Assembly (NCBI RefSeq): GCF_016031635.1
Contig: NZ_JACEGD010000004.1
Location: forward strand, 62,001 to 126,000
Source of the DNA: Bradyrhizobium diversitatis
GTDB taxonomy: Bacteria; Pseudomonadota; Alphaproteobacteria; Rhizobiales; Xanthobacteraceae
Direction: 5' to 3'
Length of the DNA stretch: 64,000 nucleotides
Shown here: one piece after another, positions 28,111 through 37,549 of the stretch
Numbering within the stretch: the stretch's first letter is position 1
Layout of the letters: every line of letters starts with the position of its first letter
Notes under the pieces: model-generated
Seen by the model: the letters and a program-made list of their open reading frames with translations, nothing else
Told to the model about the DNA's origin: nothing
Databases searched by the model: none
Translations under genes and position numbers: made by a program

Positions 28111-28953
28111 TCAGCGGGGCGCCGGGATCACCCCGCCGAGTGCGGCCGTCAGTTCGGCAGCGACATCCCGCACGATTTGCCCGATCTCCGGCAACCGCTG
28201 ATCGGTCAGCCGGCCGGTCATGCCGGAGACTGAAATCGCCGCGAGCGGCTCGGCGCAGTCGTTGTAGACGACGGCCGCAACGCAGCGCAGGCCCATGCAG
28301 GCCTCTTCATCGTCGAGGGCGTAACCCTGCTTGCGGATCTTTTCGAGTTCCTTGAACAGGTCGCTCGGCCGAACGATCGACTTCTCGGTCAGGCGGGGCA
28401 TGCCGTGATGGCGGATGACGGCGCCGACGTCCTCGTCCGAATAGGTCGCCAGCACGGCCTTGCCGACGCCGGAGGTCACCATGGGAACGCGGCCGCCCAC
28501 CTTGGTCAGCGAGCGCATGATCTCGCGGCTTTCCATGCGGGTCAGCACGATGATGAACTCGTCGTCGACCACGGCGAGATTAGCCGTCTCGCGGGTGAGA
28601 TCGCGCAGCTTGCGCAGATATGGAATCGCCTGCGCGGAGAAATTGCGTCGCCGCGCAAAGCTGGCGCCGACCGTGAAGCTGCGCACGCCGACATGCCATT
28701 TGGATTCGCCGCGGTCGAACTGCACGAAGCGGCGGCTTTCGAGGGTTGCGAGCAGCCGGTGCACGGTGGACGCCGACAGGCCGGTGCGGATCGCGAGATC
28801 GCTGAGGCGATAGCCTTCGTCGTCCTCGGCCAGCGTCTCGATGATCGACAGCGCGCGGTCGACCGACTGCACGCCACCGTCGCGGCCCTCGTGATCGGCC
28901 TCCGCCGCCGATTTGGGCTCGAGCGATTTGCGCCGGATCACGTTCTTGCTCAT
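28111..28953 (-). CDS. IclR family transcriptional regulator
   Basis: 280 residues from ATG 28953 (an ATG four codons upstream at 28965 is also possible). The N-terminal winged helix is VQSVDRALSIIETLAED to LSASTVHRLLATLESRRFV. The C-terminal effector domain has the IclR signature segment RVPMVTSGVGKAVLATYSDE and EEACMGLRCVAAVVYND. It lies just upstream of tctCBA system 1 on the same strand and probably controls it in response to the transported acid. Confidence 0.92.
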   Translation of the reverse strand: MSKNVIRRKSLEPKSAAEADHEGRDGGVQSVDRALSIIETLAEDDEGYRLSDLAIRTGLSASTVHRLLATLESRRFVQFDRGESKWHVGVRSFTVGASFARRRNFSAQAIPYLRKLRDLTRETANLAVVDDEFIIVLTRMESREIMRSLTKVGGRVPMVTSGVGKAVLATYSDEDVGAVIRHHGMPRLTEKSIVRPSDLFKELEKIRKQGYALDDEEACMGLRCVAAVVYNDCAEPLAAISVSGMTGRLTDQRLPEIGQIVRDVAAELTAALGGVIPAPR

Positions 28954-28987
28954 CGCGACCTGCATTGGTTCTCTTCCCCGCTCCCCG

Positions 28988-29120
28988 CTCCCCGCTCGCG
29001 GGGAGAGGGTCAGGGTGAGGGGGAGCTTCCGCAAGGACGGTGGCAGTTGGACTCGCGGAAGCTCCCCTCACCCGGAATTTGCTGCGCAAATTCCGGCTTC
29101 TCCCCGCAAGCGGGGAGAGG
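28988..29120. repeat. Intergenic palindromic repeat, family 1
   Basis: CCCGCTCGCGGGGAGAGGGT near 28990 faces CCCCGCAAGCGGGGAGAGG at the right end, with an inner pair GAGCTTCCGC and GCGGAAGCTC and a further small hairpin GAATTTGCTGCGCAAATTC. It separates the IclR gene from the acyl-CoA ligase gene and may end the latter's transcript. Confidence 0.75.
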
Positions 29121-29131
29121 CGAACGCAAGC

Positions 29132-31261
29132 TCAGAGCAGCCCTGCCCCGCGCGCCCACTTGTACTTGGCGCCGAGCACCTCGACCGGCAGCTCCGTCGA
29201 GTAGGCGTAGGCCGGAATGCCGTTCTGGTAGAGATATTCGGCGGCTTCCTCGACCTCGACGTCGCCGGCCAGAGACGCGACCATCGGCTTCACAAAACCC
29301 TTGGCCTCCATCTCCTTCTTCACCTCGACCATGTTGCGGGCGAACACCATCGGCGGTGTGACGATGGTGTGCCAGTAGCCGAGGATGAGCGCGTGGATGC
29401 GCTCATCCGACAGGCCCAGCTTCACGGTGTTGACGTAGGTGATCGGCGGCTCGCCGCCGGTGATATCCACAGGATTTCCGGCAGCACCGAACGGCGGGAT
29501 GAACTTGCGGAAGGCCGCATCGAGATCCGGAGGCATCGACATCAGCGACAGGCCGTTGTCGACGCAGGAGTCCGAGAGCAGCACGCCCGAGCCGCCGGCC
29601 CCGGTGATGATCAGCACGTTCTCACCCTTCGGCGTCGGCAGGACCGGCACGCCTCGGGCGAATTCGAGCAGTTGACGAAGTGAGCGGGCGCGGATCACGC
29701 CAGACTGCTTGAACACGTCCTCATAGATGCGGTCGTTGCCGGCGAGCGCGCCGGTGTGCGAGGACGCAGCCTTGGCACCGGCCGAGGTGCGGCCGGCCTT
29801 GAGAACGACCACCGGCTTCTTCTTGGAGACGCGTTTCGCCGCTTCGGCAAAGGCGCGGCCGTCCTTGAGGTCTTCGCAGTGTTGCGCGATCAGGTTCGTG
29901 TTCGGATCCTGCTCGAAGAAGGCGAGCAGATCGTCCTCGTCGATGTCGGACTTGTTGCCGAGACCGACGATCGCCGAGACGCCCATCTTCGCTGAGCGCG
30001 AGAAGCCGATGATGGCCATGCCGATGCCGCCCGACTGCGACGACAGCGCTGCGTGGCCCTTGACGTCGTAAGCTGTACAGAAGGTCGCGCAGAGATTGGC
30101 GGGCGTATAATAGAAGCCGTAGATGTTCGGCCCCATCAGGCGGATGTCGTACTTCTTGCCGACCTCGACGATCTCGGCCTGCAGCTCCGGCGCGCCGGCT
30201 TCAGCGAAGCCCGACGGGATCAGCACCGCGCCCGGGATTTTCTTCTCGCCGCACTCGGTGAGCGCTGCAGCCACGAACTTGGCGGGGATCGCGAACACCG
30301 CGACGTCGATCACGCCGGGCACGTCCTTGACGCTCTTGTAGGCCTTGTAGCCGAGGATCTCGGTGGCCTTGGGATGGATCGGATAGATTTCCCCCTTGTA
30401 GCCGCCGTTGATGAGGTTCTTCATCACGGAATTGCCGATCTTGCCGTCCTCGGCGGATGCGCCGACCACGGCGACCGCCTTTGGCTGCATGATGCGGTTC
30501 ATGGCCGCGACGATCTCTTCAGTCGGACGCGGCTTGGGTTTCGGCTTGAAGGCGAAGTCGACGACGATGCGCACATCCGCGGCGGTCGCGCCCTTCGGCG
30601 TCGCGAACACCGGGTTGAGGTCGAGTTCGACGATTTCGGGGAAATCGGTGACGAGCTGCGACACCTTGACGATGATTTCGGCGAGGGCGTTGCGGTTCAC
30701 CGGCTCGCCGCCGCGCACGCCCTTCAAGATCTCATGCGCCTGGATGCCGTCGAGCATCGAGAGCGCGTCTTCCTTGGTGGCTGGCGCGAGGCGGAAGGTG
30801 ATGTCCTTCAACACCTCGACCAGCACGCCGCCGAGGCCGAAGGCAACGAGCTTGCCGAACGAGCCGTCGGTGATCGAGCCGACGATGACCTCGGTGCCGC
30901 CGGCCAGCATCTGCTGCACCTGGACACCCTCGATCTTGGCATCGGACTTATATTTCTTGGCGTTGGAAAGAATGGTCTCGTAGGCCTTCTCAGCCTCTTC
31001 GGTGGTCTTGAGACCGACGATGACGCCGCCGGCTTCGGTCTTGTGGAGAATGTCCGGCGAGACGATCTTCATCACGACCGGGAAGCCCATGGACGAAGCC
31101 ATCTTGCCGGCCTCGCCGGCCGATTTTGCCACGCCCTCCTTCGGTACCGGAATGCCGTAGGCGTCGCAGACCAGCTTACCCTCCGGCGCCGTCAGGCTGG
31201 TGCGGTTGTCCGCCTTGACCTGGTCGAGCACCTTGCGGACGGCATCTTTGGAATTGGACAT
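29132..31261 (-). CDS. NDP-forming acyl-CoA ligase (acetate--CoA ligase family), fused alpha and beta domains
   Basis: 709 residues from ATG 31261 (AAGGGAG upstream). Domain order is ATP-grasp first (about 20-235), then the CoA-binding Rossmann domain (about 260-355, VAVVGASAEDGKIGNSVMKN), then the succinyl-CoA-synthetase-like ligase domain with the phospho-histidine motif ASSHTGALAGNDRIYEDVFK and a C-terminal part. It makes an acyl-CoA from acid, CoA and ATP, or ATP from the acyl-CoA. It diverges from the GntR-oxc-frc operon across a region holding two GntR-type dyads, so an oxalate or formate role is plausible (inference). A generic acetyl-CoA ligase is the alternative. Confidence 0.88.
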   Translation of the reverse strand: MSNSKDAVRKVLDQVKADNRTSLTAPEGKLVCDAYGIPVPKEGVAKSAGEAGKMASSMGFPVVMKIVSPDILHKTEAGGVIVGLKTTEEAEKAYETILSNAKKYKSDAKIEGVQVQQMLAGGTEVIVGSITDGSFGKLVAFGLGGVLVEVLKDITFRLAPATKEDALSMLDGIQAHEILKGVRGGEPVNRNALAEIIVKVSQLVTDFPEIVELDLNPVFATPKGATAADVRIVVDFAFKPKPKPRPTEEIVAAMNRIMQPKAVAVVGASAEDGKIGNSVMKNLINGGYKGEIYPIHPKATEILGYKAYKSVKDVPGVIDVAVFAIPAKFVAAALTECGEKKIPGAVLIPSGFAEAGAPELQAEIVEVGKKYDIRLMGPNIYGFYYTPANLCATFCTAYDVKGHAALSSQSGGIGMAIIGFSRSAKMGVSAIVGLGNKSDIDEDDLLAFFEQDPNTNLIAQHCEDLKDGRAFAEAAKRVSKKKPVVVLKAGRTSAGAKAASSHTGALAGNDRIYEDVFKQSGVIRARSLRQLLEFARGVPVLPTPKGENVLIITGAGGSGVLLSDSCVDNGLSLMSMPPDLDAAFRKFIPPFGAAGNPVDITGGEPPITYVNTVKLGLSDERIHALILGYWHTIVTPPMVFARNMVEVKKEMEAKGFVKPMVASLAGDVEVEEAAEYLYQNGIPAYAYSTELPVEVLGAKYKWARGAGLL

Positions 31262-31422
31262 CTGGCTTCTCCCTTGACCTGAGTTCGTTCTTTGCAAAGC
31301 GCGCGCGTGGTTTGCGGCTGCCCGTGATGCTTGCCATTCGCCGCGCTCTGTTCCATGCGGCGGAACGGAGTGGCATACACCTAAAGACTACTCCGCCGGC
31401 TTGGATCAAAAATGGCTGGCGA

Positions 31423-31439
31423 TGGCATTTGGTATGCCA
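31423..31439. promoter_or_regulatory. 17-bp dyad A (TGGCAT-N5-ATGCCA)
   Basis: TGGCAT-TTGGT-ATGCCA, perfect symmetry, in the 315-bp divergent region between the acyl-CoA ligase and the FCD-GntR gene. It contains TGGTATGCCA, close to the TGGTATACCA-type core known for FadR/FCD GntR operators. It is nearly identical to dyad B 81 bp away (start to start). Confidence 0.75.
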
Positions 31440-31503
31440 GAAGCCAACTTGTCAAGCCGGAGCTTGTCTTAGAACGCCGCAAAAAATCGCCGCCTTGACA
31501 TTC

Positions 31504-31520
31504 TGGCATGTGGTATGCCA
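31504..31520. promoter_or_regulatory. 17-bp dyad B overlapping the gntR-oxc-frc promoter
   Basis: TGGCAT-GTGGT-ATGCCA, perfect symmetry. A consensus -35 hexamer TTGACA lies at 31495-31500, three bases upstream, so the dyad would occupy the spacer of the promoter and binding should block polymerase. It ends 56 bp before GTG 31577. Confidence 0.78.
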
Positions 31521-31576
31521 AAAACTTTCCCGTCAATATTCCTGTAAAAGACGACTCCCACTGGAGGAGATTCGTC

Positions 31577-32308
31577 GTGTCACTACGGAAACCAACCAAG
31601 GCGTTGCCGAACATGGCCGAGGCAGACATCGCAATCGTTCGTATTGCCCCGGAGAGCAGCTTCAAGAACAAGGCGTATGACGCCTTGAAGGAAGCCATCC
31701 TCAAGATGGATATCTACTCGACGCCCGAGCCGGTGATGCTGGACGAGCGCGCATTGTCGGAGAGACTTGGCGTCAGCCGCACGCCGATCCGCGAAGCGAT
31801 CGCCATGCTCGAGCAGGACGGTTTTGTGAAGACGGTGCCGCGCCGCGGCATCATGGTGGTGCGAAGGACCAAGAGCGAGATCGTCGACATGATCCGCGCC
31901 TGGGCGGCGCTGGAGAGCATGGCCGCGCGCCTCATCACCACCACCGCACGCAAGAAGGACATCACGGCGCTGCGCGACTTCTTCAAGGACTTCAGCAAGG
32001 ACCGCCTGCCCGAGGATCACGTCGAGGAATATTCCCGCGCCAACATCGCCTTCCACCAGGCGCTGATCTCGCTGTCGGAATCGCCCGTGCTGGTCGATCT
32101 CACCAACGACCTCCTGCTGCACGTGCGCGGCTATCGCCAGCTGACCATCGGCCGCAAGGACCGCACCGCAACCTCGCTGCCCGAGCATCTCGGCATCATC
32201 GAAGCGCTGGAAGCGCGCGACACCGAACTCGCCGAGAAGCGCGCCCGCGATCACACCCTCGGCCTCGCCGCTTACGTCGAAGCGCACGGCCAGGAACTGT
32301 TCACGTAG
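31577..32308 (+). CDS. GntR family (FCD subfamily) regulator of the oxalate genes
   Basis: 243 residues from GTG 31577, chosen because GGAGGAG lies 7 bases upstream and because an earlier in-frame ATG (31508) falls inside dyad B. The winged helix is [18 protein letters not shown] to [19 protein letters not shown]. The C-terminal FCD domain carries the usual metal-binding Asp/His pattern ([20 protein letters not shown]). It is first in the operon with oxc (73 bp) and frc. Dyads A and B upstream suggest autoregulation; similar dyads at 50996-57809 suggest it also controls the second oxalate/carboxylate cluster. Confidence 0.92.
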   Translation: MSLRKPTKALPNMAEADIAIVRIAPESSFKNKAYDALKEAILKMDIYSTPEPVMLDERALSERLGVSRTPIREAIAMLEQDGFVKTVPRRGIMVVRRTKSEIVDMIRAWAALESMAARLITTTARKKDITALRDFFKDFSKDRLPEDHVEEYSRANIAFHQALISLSESPVLVDLTNDLLLHVRGYRQLTIGRKDRTATSLPEHLGIIEALEARDTELAEKRARDHTLGLAAYVEAHGQELFT

Positions 32309-32381
32309 CACTTTATCTAGCGAACCTTCACCAGAAGGGCGAAGCACTCGCCCCAGTACTGAGACCAGGGAGACAAGGCCC

Positions 32382-34115
32382 ATGCTGAATACCGCGACCA
32401 AGTCCGAAGCACCGGGCACCGAGCAGGAATTGACGGATGGCTTCCATCTCGTCATCGACGCGCTCAAGCTGAACGGCATCAACACTATTTATAATGTGCC
32501 GGGCATCCCGATCACGGATTTGGGCCGCATGGCGCAGGCCGCGGGTATTCGCGTGATCTCCTTCCGCCACGAGCAGAACGCCGGCTACGCCGCCGGCATC
32601 GCCGGCTATCTCACCAAAAAGCCCGGCGTCTGCCTCACGGTCTCCGCGCCCGGCTTCCTCAACGGTCTCACCGCGCTCGCCCATGCCACCACCAACTGCT
32701 ACCCGATGATTCTGGTCTCGGGCTCCTCCGAGCGCGAGATCGTCGACCTCCAGCAGGGCGACTACGAGGAGATGGACCAGCTCGCGATCGCGAAGCCGCT
32801 GTGCAAGGCGGCCTATCGCGTGCTGCACGCCCAGGACATCGGCATCGGTTTCGCGCGCGCCATCCGCGCCGCGGTCTCGGGCCGTCCGGGCGGCGTCTAT
32901 CTCGACCTGCCGGCCAAGCTGTTCGGCCAGGTGATGAACGCCGAGGCCGGCCGGAAGTCGCTGGTCAAGGTGATTGACGCTGCGCCCGCGCAGATCCCCT
33001 CGCCGGCTTCGGTGAAGCGCGCGCTCGACGTGCTCAAGAGCGCCAAGCGTCCGCTCATCATCCTCGGCAAGGGCGCGGCCTACGCGCAGGCGGATGAAGA
33101 GATCAAGAATTTCGTCGAGAACAGCGGCGTGCCGTTCCTGCCGATGAGCATGGCCAAGGGCCTCCTCCCCGACACTCATCCGCAATGCGCCGGCGCGGCC
33201 CGCTCGACCGTGCTGAAAGACTCCGACGTCGTGATGCTGATCGGCGCGCGGCTGAACTGGCTGCTGTCGCACGGCAAGGGCAAGAGCTGGGGCGAAGCGC
33301 CGAAGAAGTTCATCCAGGTCGACATCGAGCCGAAGGAGATGGACTCCAACGTCGAGATCGTCGCGCCCGTCGTCGGCGACATCGGCTCGGTCGTCTCCGC
33401 GTTCAACCAGGCGCTGGCGTCGGGCTGGACCGCACCGCCCGCCGAATGGACCAAGGCCGTGTCAGCCAAGCGTGAAGAGAACGTCGCCAAGATGGCGCCG
33501 AAGCTCATGAACAACAAGTCGCCGATGGATTATCACGGTGCGCTCGGCGTGCTGAAGACCATCATCAAGGAGTATCCCGAGGCGATCCTGGTCAACGAGG
33601 GCGCCAACACGCTCGACCTCGCCCGCGGCGTCATCGACATGTACCGCCCGCGCAAGCGTCTCGACGTCGGCACCTGGGGCGTGATGGGCATCGGCATGGG
33701 CCAGGCGATCGCCGCCGCGCTCGAGACCGGCCACCCCGTGCTCGCAGTGGAAGGCGACTCGGCCTTCGGCTTCTCCGGCATGGAGATCGAGACCATCTGC
33801 CGCTACGACCTTCCGATCTGCGTCGTCATCTTCAACAATGACGGCATCTATCGCGGCACGGACGTGAACAACGCCAACGCCGACCCGGCGACCACCGTGT
33901 TCGTCAAGGGCGCGCGCTACGACAAGATGATGGAAGCCTTCGGCGGCGTCGGCGTCAATGCCACCTCGCCCGACGAGCTCAAGCGCGCCGTGAACGAGGC
34001 GATGAAATCCGGCAAGCCGACGCTCATCAACGCGGTGATCGATCCAGCCGCAGGCTCGGAGAGCGGCCGCATCGGCAACCTCAATCCGCAGAGCGTTCTG
34101 CAGAAGAAGAAGTAA
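32382..34115 (+). CDS. oxc: Oxalyl-CoA decarboxylase
   Basis: ThDP-dependent conversion of oxalyl-CoA to formyl-CoA and CO2. 577 residues, near the usual 565-580. The catalytic glutamate is E64 in [12 protein letters not shown], and the ThDP motif is [20 protein letters not shown] to [12 protein letters not shown]. The C-terminus [19 protein letters not shown] is typical of Oxc, whose tail closes over CoA. It lies between the GntR regulator and frc. The gap to frc (154 bp) holds an inverted repeat, so a processing or attenuation step between them is possible. Confidence 0.97.
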   Translation: MLNTATKSEAPGTEQELTDGFHLVIDALKLNGINTIYNVPGIPITDLGRMAQAAGIRVISFRHEQNAGYAAGIAGYLTKKPGVCLTVSAPGFLNGLTALAHATTNCYPMILVSGSSEREIVDLQQGDYEEMDQLAIAKPLCKAAYRVLHAQDIGIGFARAIRAAVSGRPGGVYLDLPAKLFGQVMNAEAGRKSLVKVIDAAPAQIPSPASVKRALDVLKSAKRPLIILGKGAAYAQADEEIKNFVENSGVPFLPMSMAKGLLPDTHPQCAGAARSTVLKDSDVVMLIGARLNWLLSHGKGKSWGEAPKKFIQVDIEPKEMDSNVEIVAPVVGDIGSVVSAFNQALASGWTAPPAEWTKAVSAKREENVAKMAPKLMNNKSPMDYHGALGVLKTIIKEYPEAILVNEGANTLDLARGVIDMYRPRKRLDVGTWGVMGIGMGQAIAAALETGHPVLAVEGDSAFGFSGMEIETICRYDLPICVVIFNNDGIYRGTDVNNANADPATTVFVKGARYDKMMEAFGGVGVNATSPDELKRAVNEAMKSGKPTLINAVIDPAAGSESGRIGNLNPQSVLQKKK

Positions 34116-34126
34116 GTCCCCGCCGG

Positions 34127-34240
34127 GTCATTCCCCGCGCAGGCGGGGAATCCAGTAATCGCCGGACCGTCCTGGATGGCGAGCACTGCGGCAAAACGAA
34201 ACGACAGCGAATACTGGATGCCCGCCTTCGCGGGCATGAC
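34127..34240. repeat. Inverted repeat element between oxc and frc, family 2
   Basis: GTCATTCCCCGCGCAGGCGG... at 34127-34157 is inversely repeated at 34212-34240 (...CCCGCCTTCGCGGGCATGAC), each arm also forming its own hairpin, with TCCAGTA and TACTGGA at the inner ends. This sort of element is common in Bradyrhizobium intergenic DNA. Inside an operon it could stabilise the oxc part of the transcript. Confidence 0.7.
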
Positions 34241-34269
34241 GGAAACAGAGTGGTAACAGGAGCAACACG

Positions 34270-35547
34270 ATGACCAAAGCGCTCGAGGGCGTTCGCATTC
34301 TCGACTTCACCCACGTTCAATCAGGACCGACCTGCACGCAGCTGCTGGCCTGGTTCGGCGCCGACGTGATCAAGGTGGAACGCCCGGGCGTGGGTGACAT
34401 CACCCGCGGCCAGCTGCAGGACATCCCGAACGTGGACAGCCTGTATTTCACCATGCTCAACCACAACAAGCGCTCGATCACGCTCGACACCAAGAACCCC
34501 AAGGGCAAGGAAGTCCTGACCGAGCTGATCAAGAAGTGCGACGTGCTGGTGGAGAATTTCGGCCCCGGCGTGCTCGACCGCATGGGCTTCCCCTGGGAGA
34601 AGATCCAGGCGATCAACCCGAAGATGATCGTCGCCTCGATCAAGGGCTTCGGCCCCGGACCGTACGAAGACTGCAAGGTCTATGAGAACGTCGCCCAGTG
34701 CACCGGCGGCGCCGCCTCCACCACCGGCTTCCGCGACGGCGTGCCGCTCGTCACCGGCGCGCAGATCGGCGACAGCGGCACCGGCCTGCACCTGGCACTC
34801 GGCATCGTCACCGCGCTCTTCCAGCGCACCCACACCGGCAAGGGCCAGCGCGTCACCGCGGCGATGCAGGACGGCGTGCTCAACCTCTGCCGCGTCAAGC
34901 TGCGCGACCAGCAGCGCCTCGCCCACGGGCCGCTGAAAGAGTACAGCCAGTTCGGCGAAGGCGTGCCGTTCGGCGACGCCGTGCCGCGCGCCGGCAACGA
35001 TTCCGGCGGCGGCCAGCCCGGCCGCATCCTGAAGTGCAAGGGCTGGGAGACCGATCCCAACGCCTACATCTACTTCATCACCCAGGCCCCGGTCTGGGAG
35101 AAGATCTGCGACGTGATCGGCGAGCCCACCTGGAAGACCGATCCGAACTACGCCAAGCCGGCGGCCCGCCTGCCGCGCCTCAACGAGATCTTCGGCCGCA
35201 TCGAGCAGTGGACGATGACGAAGACAAAATTCGAGGCGATGGAGATCCTCAACAAGGACGACATCCCCTGCGGCCCGATCCTGTCGATGAAGGAGATCGC
35301 CGAGGACCAGTCGCTGCGCGCGACCGGCACCGTGGTCGAGGTCGACCACCCCACCCGCGGCAAGTACGTCTCGGTCGGCAACCCGATCAAGCTGTCGGAT
35401 AGCCCGAGCGACGTGCAGCGCTCGCCGCTGCTGGGCGAGCACACCGACGAGATCCTGCGTTCGGTGCTGGGCTTCAGCGACCATCAGGTCGCCGAGATCC
35501 ACAAGTCCGGCGCGCTCGACCCGCCGCAGAAGCAGGCCGCTGAGTGA
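34270..35547 (+). CDS. frc: Formyl-CoA:oxalate CoA-transferase
   Basis: Class III CoA-transferase moving CoA from formyl-CoA to oxalate, giving oxalyl-CoA for Oxc and releasing formate. 425 residues, family length. The catalytic aspartate is D168 in [16 protein letters not shown], and the glycine loop that closes the active site is [20 protein letters not shown]. The N-terminus [20 protein letters not shown] is diagnostic. GAGCAACACG precedes the ATG. It is the last gene of gntR-oxc-frc and is followed by a strong terminator at 35571-35599. Confidence 0.97.
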   Translation: MTKALEGVRILDFTHVQSGPTCTQLLAWFGADVIKVERPGVGDITRGQLQDIPNVDSLYFTMLNHNKRSITLDTKNPKGKEVLTELIKKCDVLVENFGPGVLDRMGFPWEKIQAINPKMIVASIKGFGPGPYEDCKVYENVAQCTGGAASTTGFRDGVPLVTGAQIGDSGTGLHLALGIVTALFQRTHTGKGQRVTAAMQDGVLNLCRVKLRDQQRLAHGPLKEYSQFGEGVPFGDAVPRAGNDSGGGQPGRILKCKGWETDPNAYIYFITQAPVWEKICDVIGEPTWKTDPNYAKPAARLPRLNEIFGRIEQWTMTKTKFEAMEILNKDDIPCGPILSMKEIAEDQSLRATGTVVEVDHPTRGKYVSVGNPIKLSDSPSDVQRSPLLGEHTDEILRSVLGFSDHQVAEIHKSGALDPPQKQAAE

Positions 35548-35570
35548 GCGGACCGCCGCGAACCAAACGA

Positions 35571-35599
35571 AAGGGCCGCCCGAAGGGGCGGCCCTTTTT
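35571..35599 (+). terminator. Rho-independent terminator of the oxc-frc operon
   Basis: Perfect 11-bp stem (AAGGGCCGCCC 35571-35581 with GGGCGGCCCTT 35586-35596), GAAG tetraloop and a TTTTT run. It starts 23 bases after the frc stop. Confidence 0.93.
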
Positions 35600-36093
35600 G
35601 CTTGGGAAGGCGCGACGTCGCGGGCCTCAAACCAAAACTGGAAAAACAACCCCATGCACAGTAGCCATCCCATTGGGCCGCAACGATATTTCTGATTCGA
35701 CGAAAAAATTCTGACCCGTCGGGCAAAACAGGGGTAGTATGGCATCGTGGATGTCGTGCCGGGAGTGCACATCCGGGCGCTGGCTGTTACACATCGGAGC
35801 GGCTCCCCGACCACACTCCATTCTCGGAACGGGGCTGCAGAGGTCTGGAGTCCAAGGGTGGTTATCGGACGTCAGCGCGAGGCGCAAGGACGTCAGCGAT
35901 GAGCCGGACGAAATCCGCTAAAGTAGCCGAGTGACGATTGGGTGTGGGCGTTACAATGGACCGGCAATCACTTTCAGATCTCTTCGACAAAGCTATCAGT
36001 GGGCCTCCGGCACACGAGGCGCAACTTCACAGATCGGCCACTTCAAGAAATCACCCGCTGGGCATAGACCATCGTCCACCCGGAGAACAGCAA
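35600..36093. other. Non-coding or degenerate stretch at the left edge of an accessory segment
   Basis: About 490 bases with more A/T than the surrounding genes and no recognisable gene. A 60-codon plus-strand frame (35739-35921) lacks a ribosome site and known motif. A further open frame (from 35938) runs into the secreted-protein gene, but the better start for that is GTG 36094. It may hold remnants of decayed genes. Confidence 0.4.
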
Positions 36094-37318
36094 GTGAGCC
36101 GAATAGCAACCTTCGTCCGGATCGTAGCGACCTTCACAATCATCGTGGTCGCCACTCCACTCCGGGCTCAAGCAACACCGGAAGCGTCAGCGTGCGGATA
36201 CCTCGCTGGCCTAATCGATAAGGCATCACCATCTGGACCACTGTTCCTGCCCAGCTATCCGACCGTCGAATCGGGGCCTCTCCATGCCGCCGCCTACCTC
36301 TATGACAATGCGGTAGCCGTCATCGCATTGGTCGGTTGCGGCGAGCGAGACAAAGGGTATCGAATTGGCTCGGCAATTCTGTGGGCCATCGATAACGACC
36401 GCACCTGGCATGACGGCCGCCTCAGGAACGCTTACGCGGCGGGGGCGGTGGTGAACGGCCCCGTCAAACTTCCAGGGTGGTGGGACAATACTCAAAACAA
36501 ATGGTTAGAGGATCGATATCAGGTGGGTAGCGATGTTGGTAACGTGGCATGGGCCATGTTGGCGTTGCTGTCCATCGATGACGTGAACACCGACGCTCGG
36601 TTCCGCGATGGTGCAGCACGGCTTGGCGCCTGGGTCGCGCAATGGGCCGATACGCGCGGTACTGGCGGTTTCACGGGTGGTACGTTTGGGCACGAACCGA
36701 CGCCGGAAGTGCGGACGTGGAAATCGACTGAACATAATACTGACCTCGCCGCCGTGTTTGGCCTTCTTGCGATCCGTACAGGCGAGTTGCGCTGGCGCGA
36801 TAAGGCAACGGTTGCCGAGTACTTTGTAAATACGATGTGGGATCCGGGGTGCGCCTGTTTCGCCGCAGGGACCGCTGAAGACGGTGTCACGCATAATCCG
36901 ATTTTTGGCTCTGGATGCCCAGATCTGGCCTTTAACAGCGCTTCATGGAGCGGCCGGGAAATTTGCACCGGCAATGACGACCGCCGAACAGCGAATGAGC
37001 GTCGGCGGAGGCTTTTCTTACGGTGAAGACCGGGACGGTGTGTGGACCGAAGGTACGGGCCAAATGGCTCTCTTGATGAAATTGCTCGGCAAGGCTGAGA
37101 GGGCAGAATCGTTGATCGCTGTCATCGAATCCCAGAGGTCGCCCGATGGTGGGTTCTATGCCACGACTGTCCGCGCGTTACCGACGGGGTTCGTGTTGGA
37201 CACCGACCCGACCAAGCCGCGAAACTATTTCCGATTGTCACATCTTGGCGCAGCTTCGTGGGCTGCCCTCGCGGAACGTGGGTTCAATCCCTTTACGATG
37301 ACAAAAGGGCTTCCGTAG
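36094..37318 (+). pseudogene. Secreted (alpha/alpha)6-barrel protein, glycosidase-like, frameshifted
   Basis: GTG 36094 follows GGAGA by 7 bases and begins a Sec signal peptide (VSRIATFVRIVATFTIIVVA, cleaved near LRAQA). Repeated helical motifs such as GPLHAAAYLYDNAVAVIAL, GWWDNTQNKWLEDRYQVGSD and GNVAWAMLALLSID suggest a six-hairpin glycosidase-like barrel. The reading frame ends early at 37026, while the continuation (GKFAPAMTTAEQ, then DGVWTEGTGQMALLMKLLGK and SPDGGFYATTVRALPTGF) is in the next frame to 37318. The switch falls near 36940-36965 and fits one inserted base. It could be a true pseudogene or a sequencing error. Codon use is less GC-rich than in neighbours. Confidence 0.7.
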
Positions 37319-37463
37319 TCGGGCCGCAGTGCTTCTCGTCTCGACTGTTTCGGTCTGTCTTGATTTCGATATGTCCGCAAAGGGCCACAGGACTAAACCG
37401 CGCGCGCCGTAGGGCACGACGGCCGGCAGCACGGCTGACAGGATAGCGCAACGGGGCGTCCCT

Positions 37464-37549
37464 GATTACGGTGAGTGCGCTCCCATTACAGTGACAGTGC
37501 ACTCAATTTTACTTCGCCAGCGGCAGATTAGGTGCACTGTCACTGTAAT
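37464..37549. repeat. Nested direct and inverted repeats resembling insertion-sequence ends
   Basis: A perfect 18-bp inverted repeat: ATTACAGTGACAGTGCAC (37485-37502) and GTGCACTGTCACTGTAAT (37532-37549), 29 bp apart. Immediately left is a related direct copy, GATTACGGTGAGTGCGCTC (37464-37482). Multiple terminal repeats of this kind resemble IS21-type ends, so this may be a scar where two ends have come together. No transposase gene is nearby. The rest of 37319-37912, about 600 bases, holds no recognisable gene. Confidence 0.6.

Noticed and set aside
31371..31387. Possible third GntR dyad, TGGCATACAC
   Set aside because: Only the left half matches; the right half (TAAAGA) does not fit ATRCCA, so it is mentioned as a half-site only.
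31423..31520. Sites A and B also read as GG-N10-GC, like sigma-54 promoters
   Set aside because: The full dyad symmetry, and the lack of the GC element in the similar sites at 50996, 54730, 56228 and 57793, favour an operator. The -35-like TTGACA next to B supports a sigma-70-type promoter.
31508..31576. Upstream ATG for the FCD-GntR regulator
   Set aside because: It lies inside dyad B and next to the promoter; GTG 31577 has a good ribosome site.
35739..35921. 60-codon frame after the frc terminator
   Set aside because: No ribosome site, no homology recognised; left as non-coding.
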